A stretch of DNA of 39,711 nucleotides, taken from contig DDJQ01000141.1 of NCBI GenBank assembly GCA_002339125.1, forward strand, positions 1-39,711, read 5' to 3'. Of this stretch, positions 33,832 to 39,711 are shown piece after piece (position 1 is the first letter of the stretch; the number at the start of each line of letters is the position of its first letter). The stretch comes from Alteromonadaceae bacterium UBA2620. Lineage in GTDB: Bacteria; Pseudomonadota; Gammaproteobacteria; Enterobacterales; Alteromonadaceae. The position numbers were made by a program, and so were the translations under genes. Below the pieces are notes generated by a model. It made no database searches. It was given only the letters and a program-made list of their open reading frames with translations, and was not told where the DNA came from.

Positions 33832-36303
33832 TCAATTGGCCTGTTTGTTCAGAATTGCTTCGTAGACCAGTGAAACGATGCTGCCGTAGCGGCCGGTTTC
33901 AAATTGCTTACCGGTAAATTGCAGCTTTTCTTCGTCTTCTTCCACAATGGGCGAATGGCGCGCGTTGGTCAAGAGGATGACGGCCAAATCAAGGGCTGGG
34001 TCGATAACTGTAGCCGTGCCTGTCCAACCGGTGTGGCCAAATGCCAGATCGCTGGCATAAGGGCCGAAGTGCCAGCGGTTGGTACCATTAGCCGCCCGGC
34101 GCCAGCCGAGCCCATAGTGCCAGAAGCGATTGTCCGGTTTGGTGAAGGCATTTATCACATTGCTGTCGAACACATGCGTTTCGCCGTAGCCACCGCCGTT
34201 TAACAGCATTTGTGCCATTACGGCCAGTTCATCGGCGGTGGAGAACAGCCCGGCATGACCAGACACACCCTGCATGGCATAAAAGGCTTTTTCGTCGTGA
34301 ACTTCTCCCTGCAGGGTATATTCACGGATATTCGGGAACGTTATCCGGCCATCGCGGGTATTCCCGCGTAGCTCCGTGGCGGCAAACTCGCCTTTATGGT
34401 GGCCTTTTTGCAGCGGGTTGAACAGCGTATTTTTGAGCCCCAGTGGCTGATACAGCCACTCTTCGCAATAACGGTCCAGGGGCATGCCAGTAATACGCTC
34501 CACAATCAGACCAAGTAGCATAAAATTAATATCACTGTAAGAGGCGTTAAGCCCGTTACTGACTTCAAAGGGCGCCTGGGTGATCAGCAGCTCGCTGGTA
34601 CGTTGGCGGGACTGGGAATAAAAGCGTTTGCCCAACCGGTTTGCCGGGTCGTAAAAAGCAATACTTGGCGAGTAGCCGGATTGATGAGACAGCAGATCGC
34701 TGACCCGTCTTGCCTCACGTCCTGCGCCCAGATATTCCGGCAGGTAATGTTTAATGGGCTGCGTCACATCGAGCTGACCGGTTTCCACCAGATGCATCAG
34801 TGCCAGCGTGGTGGCAAACATCTTGGTGTTAGAGGCCAGGTCAAAAATGGTGTCGGTACGCATTGGCTGAGGGCTGGCCAGCGGCAGCCCGTTTTCGTCG
34901 TAGCGCTTCTGGTAACCATAGGCAGTACGTTTAATAATTTCGCCGTCTTTGACTATCAGTAACACCGCCCCCGGAAAGCCTTCAGCTACTTCCTGATTGA
35001 TCAGCTCGTCTACTGCGGTAAAGCGGTTCTGGTAGGCCTGAGTGTTGTCTTTTAATTCAGGGTAGGGCACCTGTATATGCAACTGCGCTTCGGCGGGTGC
35101 TATATTGCTCACGGCCAGGGTATTGACGCCGGTTCGGGTGCGGCGGGCCAGAGAATAACGATAGGTATTGTCGGCGGCAAACTCGTCATCCAGCGATAAT
35201 ACTTCGCCGTTAACCGACACCGTCGCCGAAGCTGGCAGGTCGCTCTCAATAATCAGCTCGCCGCGACCGGCATAGCTCTTAAACGCAAAGCGGTCTTTAA
35301 CAAAGGCGCGCTTGGATGGCTTGAGGTCTGGCAACACCGCGTCTACCTGACCGCGCCGAATGCTTGGTAACTCACTTTCGGCGGTGGCAATAGCCAGCTC
35401 ACGCTCTTTTTCATAACGGCTCAGCAGCGCGTCTTTTTGCTCGGGAAAATACTTATCGAGTAAGGCAAACACGGCGGCCGTGGTACGGCTGTCAGGCTCG
35501 CCACTGACATGCCAGGGCAGAAAGTGCATCTGAAACGCAGAAATAGCATTTAGAGTACTGGTATCGGCGATACCGGTTTCGATTACACCATAACCATAAG
35601 CGCGCAGTGCACTTTGCAGCAAACCAATACTGGCTGGCTGTTCGTTAAAGGTTTTCCAGTAGTCGGCCAGTGTTTCATTGTCGTACCAGGCGCCAACGCC
35701 AGCCTGATATAACTCAAACCATGGAAAGCGCGGGCCGGGATCGTTCTTGCGGTCGAAAGCGATATCCGAATGACCGACTACCGCAGTGGGCTCGATATCC
35801 GGGTGTCTGGCAATGATGTCTTTTACCAGCTCAATAACGACTTCGATTTGGGCCGGGTCGTAATCCGGGAAAAAACATAAGCGGTTTGAGCCATGTTCGG
35901 CCAGTGAGGGAGCCATATCGCCGTCGCGCTCACATTCCGGCACATTAACTATCTCGATCCCAATGGAGTGGTCATTTAAGCCGGTACGCCCCTGCCAGTA
36001 ACTTCTGCCGGCATGCCAGGCACGCATATTTTCGTCCACTAACCGGATTATTCTGGGCTTGCCGCCGGGATCGCTCGGATCATTGGATTCAGGTATAAGG
36101 TAGTGGGAGCTTAAACCGCCTTCATCAACCAGCGCCGTGACTGAGCGGGCATAGTCAATTGCCGTGAAGTGCAACACCAGTGATTTGACCCGCTCGCCAT
36201 AATTGGCCGACGGCATTTCAATTACCCGTCGACTGCTACAGCTAATTAAAAGCAGTGCACATAGTGTCCATAACAAAACACCGCGAAAACTTCGGCTGGT
36301 CAC
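33832..36303 (-). CDS. Lipoprotein fusion of AmiD-like amidase and YfeW/AmiE-like serine hydrolase
   Basis: I chose the GTG at 36303 (823 aa): AGAGGA sits 6 nt upstream and the protein then starts with a lipoprotein signal ending LISC (Cys22); an upstream GTG at 36357 would bury it. Residues about 30-215 match E. coli AmiD, an Amidase_2 cutting the MurNAc-L-Ala bond, with zinc ligands His45, His178, Asp188 and Glu117. A peptidoglycan-binding helical domain follows (about 225-290), then a linker with a small beta-rich module (about 340-420). Residues about 430-820 are a beta-lactamase-fold serine hydrolase with Ser491-x-x-Lys494, YSD (589-591), VHDEKA (668-673) and HTG (757-759), closest in pattern to E. 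coli YfeW and to the Bacillus amidase AmiE. No alanine carrier or sugar lyase is attached. Confidence 0.92.
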   Translation of the reverse strand: MTSRSFRGVLLWTLCALLLISCSSRRVIEMPSANYGERVKSLVLHFTAIDYARSVTALVDEGGLSSHYLIPESNDPSDPGGKPRIIRLVDENMRAWHAGRSYWQGRTGLNDHSIGIEIVNVPECERDGDMAPSLAEHGSNRLCFFPDYDPAQIEVVIELVKDIIARHPDIEPTAVVGHSDIAFDRKNDPGPRFPWFELYQAGVGAWYDNETLADYWKTFNEQPASIGLLQSALRAYGYGVIETGIADTSTLNAISAFQMHFLPWHVSGEPDSRTTAAVFALLDKYFPEQKDALLSRYEKERELAIATAESELPSIRRGQVDAVLPDLKPSKRAFVKDRFAFKSYAGRGELIIESDLPASATVSVNGEVLSLDDEFAADNTYRYSLARRTRTGVNTLAVSNIAPAEAQLHIQVPYPELKDNTQAYQNRFTAVDELINQEVAEGFPGAVLLIVKDGEIIKRTAYGYQKRYDENGLPLASPQPMRTDTIFDLASNTKMFATTLALMHLVETGQLDVTQPIKHYLPEYLGAGREARRVSDLLSHQSGYSPSIAFYDPANRLGKRFYSQSRQRTSELLITQAPFEVSNGLNASYSDINFMLLGLIVERITGMPLDRYCEEWLYQPLGLKNTLFNPLQKGHHKGEFAATELRGNTRDGRITFPNIREYTLQGEVHDEKAFYAMQGVSGHAGLFSTADELAVMAQMLLNGGGYGETHVFDSNVINAFTKPDNRFWHYGLGWRRAANGTNRWHFGPYASDLAFGHTGWTGTATVIDPALDLAVILLTNARHSPIVEEDEEKLQFTGKQFETGRYGSIVSLVYEAILNKQAN

Positions 36304-36648
36304 AGCAATTCCTCTACTCTTTGGTTCATTTGTTGGCCGGGCGTTTGCCTGAGGCACAGACGCTTACATTACTCAAACTACCATACTCGAAAGGCTTGTG
36401 CATAATAAAATATTCCTATTGTGTGGTGTGGAGTTGAGCGCTTTTTGGCAACTGTTAATTGTTGGTTAAGCGCTTTTATACAGGCATCTTCGTGTGTTTT
36501 TGTTTGCGACTCTGGTTGATAGTGGTAAGCCTTAATGGCTTTGATAAACAAAGATTAAAAATGTCAGGGTGGAATAATTTATTTTTTGTGGTCGCTGGGG
36601 TAAGCTTGGTTATCGACGTTGATGCATTTGGAAAGGGCCCTGATAGTG
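36304..36648. promoter_or_regulatory. Divergent control region of the peptidoglycan-fragment genes
   Basis: 345 bp between two lipoprotein genes on opposite strands, AT-rich and without a credible gene. It holds two AGCGCT palindromes followed by a T-run, at 36437-36446 and 36469-36477, in the shared context GTT(G/A)AGCGCTTTT and 32 bp apart, about three helical turns. Between them lies CAAC-N8-GTTG (36449-36464). Such CG-centred sites resemble LacI-family operators. Further downstream AAGCC/GGCTT (36527-36541) and CTTTG/CAAAG (36539-36553) make small hairpins. No regulator gene is adjacent. Confidence 0.45.
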
Positions 36649-38484
36649 ATGCGTACTAAAGCCGTACTGGTGAGTTTACTTGTAATGTTAACCGTAGGCT
36701 GCTCCGGCGGGCAGGACAGTGAGTTTATGCTGGGCCAGAAGCTGATGCTGGATATGCGCTACTACTGCGCCGATGGTACGCCAGCGGAAAGTTGTAAAAC
36801 GCCGGTTACCACCTTGCTTCCTGAGTTTGCCGAAATTATTCGTCAGGGCCAGATTGGCGGGGTGATCCTGTTCGCTGAAAACCTCGACAACAGCCAGCAG
36901 ATTATCGAGCTAAACTATGCCATTCAGCAGTTGGCTAAAGAGGAAGGTTTACCGCCACTGTTTATTGCCATCGATCAGGAAGGGGGCCGGGTTGCGCGGT
37001 TGCCGGATAAAGTGGCAACCCGTTATGTTGGCAATATGGCGATTGGTGCAACCTACCCGCTGTATAACACCACCTTTGCAGAACGGGTGAATAAAGGGAT
37101 TGCTAAAAGCATTGGTCAGCTTGGGTTTAACGTAAATTTCGCCCCCACTGTGGATGTTAATGTCAATGCTGATAATCCGGTTATTAATGTCCGGTCTTAC
37201 GGTGAAGACCCTCAAATGGTGGCAGAGCTTGGCGCTGCGGCCGTGGCCGCGTTACAGAGTGAAAATATTCTCAGCGCCCTGAAGCATTTTCCCGGTCATG
37301 GCGATACTCATACCGACAGTCATACCGGTCTGCCTCGGGTTGATCACGATCTGGCCACCGTGGAAGCGGTTGATTTACTGCCGTTTCGCTATGCCATTGA
37401 GCAGGGGCAGGCTCCGGCAATGATAATGACTGCACACATTCAGTACCCATTGCTTGATGACACCCGTTTTAAGGCACTCGACGGTGAGGATACCCTGGTA
37501 CCAGCCACCCTCTCGCACAAAATTCTCACCGGTATACTTCGAAATAAAATGGGCTACCAAGGCATTATTGTGACCGATGCGCTGGATATGGCTGGTATTG
37601 CACACTATGTGGACCATAAGAACGCGGTGATAAAAACCTTTAATGCCGGGGCGGATATTGCATTGATGCCTTATGCGGTGCGTAATCCACAAAGTCTCAG
37701 TCGTTTTTGGGAGCTCTACAAGCAGTGGGTGCAGGCTATGAGCAGCGGAGACATTGACCGCCAGCAAACCCAGTTGTCGGTTAAACGTATTTTGCAGGCC
37801 AAACAGCAGTTTGAGCTTGATGAGTTTACTAGCAAGCCGCTGGCGGAACGGATTAAAAGCGCTGTTGATACGCTGCCTGGGGAAGAAAACCAGCGCACCG
37901 AAATGGACCTGGCCAGGGCCGCACTAACCCAGGTCTATAATCGTGGTGTGTTGCCACTCAGAGGGAGTCGCTTTTATATAGTCATGCCCGACGAGGCACG
38001 TTGCATGGCGATGACAACAGCTTTATTAAAGCTTCAGCCAGGTTTGCAACTCACCTGCGATGCATTAACCGGTATTGATCCTGCAAAAGCCTTGCCCGAC
38101 ATGAATGATACCGATGCTGTGATTGTGGGCGATATTACGCCCCAACACAGCCTCGCTGAAATGGGCGGCATGGCAGACCTGAGCACCTGGCGGAACCGGC
38201 CGGATAAAAACACTCAGGAAGCCTGGGTAAGACGACTGTTGGTCAGCGCCGGTGAACAATCGGTTAATGCGGTATTCATTGCGCTCAGAGCGCCCTATAT
38301 TATTTCGGATTATCGTCACCTTGCTGGCGCCGCCGTGGCTACCTTCGGTTATAACGTCACCGTAACAGGTGCAGAAGAGAAAGGTACAGTTCGCGCTCAT
38401 GGTGCAGTTTTTACCGCGCTGGCAGAAGGCTTACTCGGGCGTTCGCCGATGCCGGGTAAGTCGCCTGTCACCATCGACGAGTAG
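36649..38484 (+). CDS. nagZ: NagZ-like GH3 beta-N-acetylglucosaminidase lipoprotein
   Basis: Removes terminal GlcNAc from peptidoglycan fragments by a retaining mechanism. Start chosen at the ATG at 36649 (611 aa), giving a lipoprotein signal ending TVGC (Cys18); an in-frame GTG at 36646 is also possible. The NagZ signature KHFPGHGDTHTDSH spans 212-225, with the Asp223-Ser-His225 dyad, and nucleophile Asp310 lies in TDALDM; DQEGGRV is also present. A second C-terminal domain (about 400-611) makes it twice the size of cytoplasmic E. coli NagZ (341 aa), like the exported Bacillus enzyme. The acyltransferase gene follows 5 bp later. Confidence 0.93.
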   Translation: MRTKAVLVSLLVMLTVGCSGGQDSEFMLGQKLMLDMRYYCADGTPAESCKTPVTTLLPEFAEIIRQGQIGGVILFAENLDNSQQIIELNYAIQQLAKEEGLPPLFIAIDQEGGRVARLPDKVATRYVGNMAIGATYPLYNTTFAERVNKGIAKSIGQLGFNVNFAPTVDVNVNADNPVINVRSYGEDPQMVAELGAAAVAALQSENILSALKHFPGHGDTHTDSHTGLPRVDHDLATVEAVDLLPFRYAIEQGQAPAMIMTAHIQYPLLDDTRFKALDGEDTLVPATLSHKILTGILRNKMGYQGIIVTDALDMAGIAHYVDHKNAVIKTFNAGADIALMPYAVRNPQSLSRFWELYKQWVQAMSSGDIDRQQTQLSVKRILQAKQQFELDEFTSKPLAERIKSAVDTLPGEENQRTEMDLARAALTQVYNRGVLPLRGSRFYIVMPDEARCMAMTTALLKLQPGLQLTCDALTGIDPAKALPDMNDTDAVIVGDITPQHSLAEMGGMADLSTWRNRPDKNTQEAWVRRLLVSAGEQSVNAVFIALRAPYIISDYRHLAGAAVATFGYNVTVTGAEEKGTVRAHGAVFTALAEGLLGRSPMPGKSPVTIDE

Positions 38485-38489
38485 GGCAC

Positions 38490-39632
38490 ATGACGGCGCG
38501 TATTAGTGCTCTGGATGCCTTGCGGGGGCTGGCTATCATCGCCATGGTGCTGGTTAATAATCCGGGCTCGTGGCAGGCTATTTATGCGCCGCTAAAACAT
38601 GCTGAATGGCATGGCCTGACCCCAACCGATGTTATCTTCCCGGGCTTTATCTTTGTGATGGGCGTTACCATTGCAATCCATTTACCCCGGGAGCTAACCC
38701 GCCTGAACAGTACGATGGCTGTAGTCAGAAACACTACCAGCCGGGCTATCACTCTAATTCTGCTGGGCTGGGGGTTGTATTTGTGTTGGTATAATACCGG
38801 GAGTCCCGGATATAGCTGGTTTGAACAACGCTTTCTGGCGCTGCGTTTTGCCGGCGTATTACCCCGGCTCGGTGTGGTTTACTGGCTCACCGTGTTGCTC
38901 ATCCTGGCGGTATCCTGGCGCTGGGTTGGTGTGCTGGCGATTGTATTGCTGGCAGGATACTGGGGCGCCATGGAGTGGATCCCTTATGCTGACGCCAGCG
39001 GTGGGATTTATCAGGGCCGCTGGGAATTTGGTAACAGCCTTGCCGCTTATCTTGATCATCAACTGCTCGGGGCCAATCATGTTTATTATTCTGATGCGAC
39101 CCCATTTGCTTTTGACCCAGAGGGGATCCTGTCAACCCTGCCTGCGGTAGTGACCTGCCTGACCGGTGTCTGGGTGGGGCGTTACGTCCTGGTACAACAC
39201 GGCTGCCCGAATAAACTGATGATACTGGCTCTGGCCGGCATCTGTGCCGGTTATGGCCTGGCGGTCATCAACCCTATAAACAAAGCGCTTTGGTCGCCCA
39301 CTTTTGTGCTGGTAACCAGTGGCATACTAACCATCCTTTTTTGGCTCTGTATCCTGTACGAACGTAAAGCTGGCCCTTTACCCAAAGGGCATCCGCTATT
39401 AGTTGCCGGCACCAATAGCATCGCCTTTTTCATGTTATCTGGTATTCTCGCCCGGGTACTGCTTATTATTAAAGTTGACGGTGTTTCTCTGAAAGGTCAT
39501 GCCTGGCGATTTATGCAAACGCTCCCTCTGCCTGCGGAAATGGCTTCGCTGCTGTTGGCATCAGCTTTTCTGATAATCTGCTATTACCCAATTAAGCTTA
39601 TGTATAATAATGGTTTTTTCTGGCGGATTTAA
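38490..39632 (+). CDS. NagX-like (COG4299, HGSNAT-type) membrane acyltransferase
   Basis: 380-residue polytopic membrane protein with about ten helices. The N-terminus carries the family signature SALDALRGLAIIAMVLVNN followed by HAEWHGLTPTDVIFPGF, shared with human heparan-alpha-glucosaminide N-acetyltransferase and with bacterial NagX, predicted to act on or transport amino sugars. It starts 5 bp after the nagZ stop, so the two share an operon. The function is inferred from family and neighbour; acetyl transfer to an amino sugar released by NagZ, or its uptake, are both possible. The last 79 bp of the window after it hold no gene. Confidence 0.88.
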   Translation: MTARISALDALRGLAIIAMVLVNNPGSWQAIYAPLKHAEWHGLTPTDVIFPGFIFVMGVTIAIHLPRELTRLNSTMAVVRNTTSRAITLILLGWGLYLCWYNTGSPGYSWFEQRFLALRFAGVLPRLGVVYWLTVLLILAVSWRWVGVLAIVLLAGYWGAMEWIPYADASGGIYQGRWEFGNSLAAYLDHQLLGANHVYYSDATPFAFDPEGILSTLPAVVTCLTGVWVGRYVLVQHGCPNKLMILALAGICAGYGLAVINPINKALWSPTFVLVTSGILTILFWLCILYERKAGPLPKGHPLLVAGTNSIAFFMLSGILARVLLIIKVDGVSLKGHAWRFMQTLPLPAEMASLLLASAFLIICYYPIKLMYNNGFFWRI

Positions 39633-39711
39633 ACGCTGGTAAGTCCACATCCGGGTAGAACCGGTGCAATAATCATCTTATACCAATCCGCATAGAAGTT
39701 TACCCTCTCAG

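Noticed and set aside
33832..35010. AmpC-type beta-lactamase giving antibiotic resistance
   Set aside because: The VHDEKA and YSD motifs fit YfeW/AmiE-type cell-wall hydrolases, and the domain is fused to an amidase in a wall-related operon.

Overview
The window looks like chromosomal DNA of a marine gammaproteobacterium, most likely an Alteromonadales member near Alteromonas. This is inferred from protein sequence character, moderate GC, and gene orders shared with Escherichia coli and its relatives: tatABC with tatD and hemB, gppA-rhlB divergent from trxA with rho downstream, purE-purK, and a DUF2065 gene ahead of purA. No phage, CRISPR array, rRNA or tRNA was seen. Genes cover nearly all of it, and most neighbours are housekeeping genes.

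Layout. 1-1000: a minus-strand exported protein, possibly an outer-membrane barrel. 1297-6897: a rightward run of tatA, tatB, tatC, a small exported protein, tatD, a membrane diguanylate cyclase and hemB. 6917-9729: rhlB-gppA on the minus strand. 9829-13097: trxA, trhP and rho, with terminators after trxA and rho. 13192-17325: an exported M20 amidohydrolase followed after 6 bp by a large hybrid histidine kinase, which overlaps a convergent LysR gene tail to tail. 18395-22278: purE-purK, a PCuAC-type copper protein, Dps and an aldose sugar dehydrogenase. 22316-24716: a minus-strand S9 peptidase and a Mpo1-like membrane protein. 24838-29791: a CnoX-like chaperedoxin, a small unknown protein, a DUF2065 protein, purA, an aldehyde dehydrogenase and a VOC protein.

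The accessory-looking part is 29800-39711. A small membrane protein is followed by a 429-bp gap. That gap holds a roughly 374-bp element bounded by two nearly identical palindromes (30352-30375 and 30706-30725). Its interior can fold into an elaborate RNA, including a helix of about 34 base pairs over 30498-30651. It has the layout of a non-autonomous IS200/IS605-type element carrying a structured RNA, and is the best candidate here for something undescribed.

Next to it are two divergent transcription units that together look like an extracytoplasmic peptidoglycan-fragment dismantling system. On the minus strand lie an outer-membrane-type lipoprotein fusing an AmiD-like amidase to a YfeW/AmiE-like serine hydrolase, an NhaC-family transporter, and a lipoprotein gamma-glutamyltransferase. 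On the plus strand lie a NagZ-like GH3 lipoprotein and a NagX/HGSNAT-like membrane acyltransferase. The 345-bp divergent region between them carries two AGCGCT-centred operator-like sites 32 bp apart.
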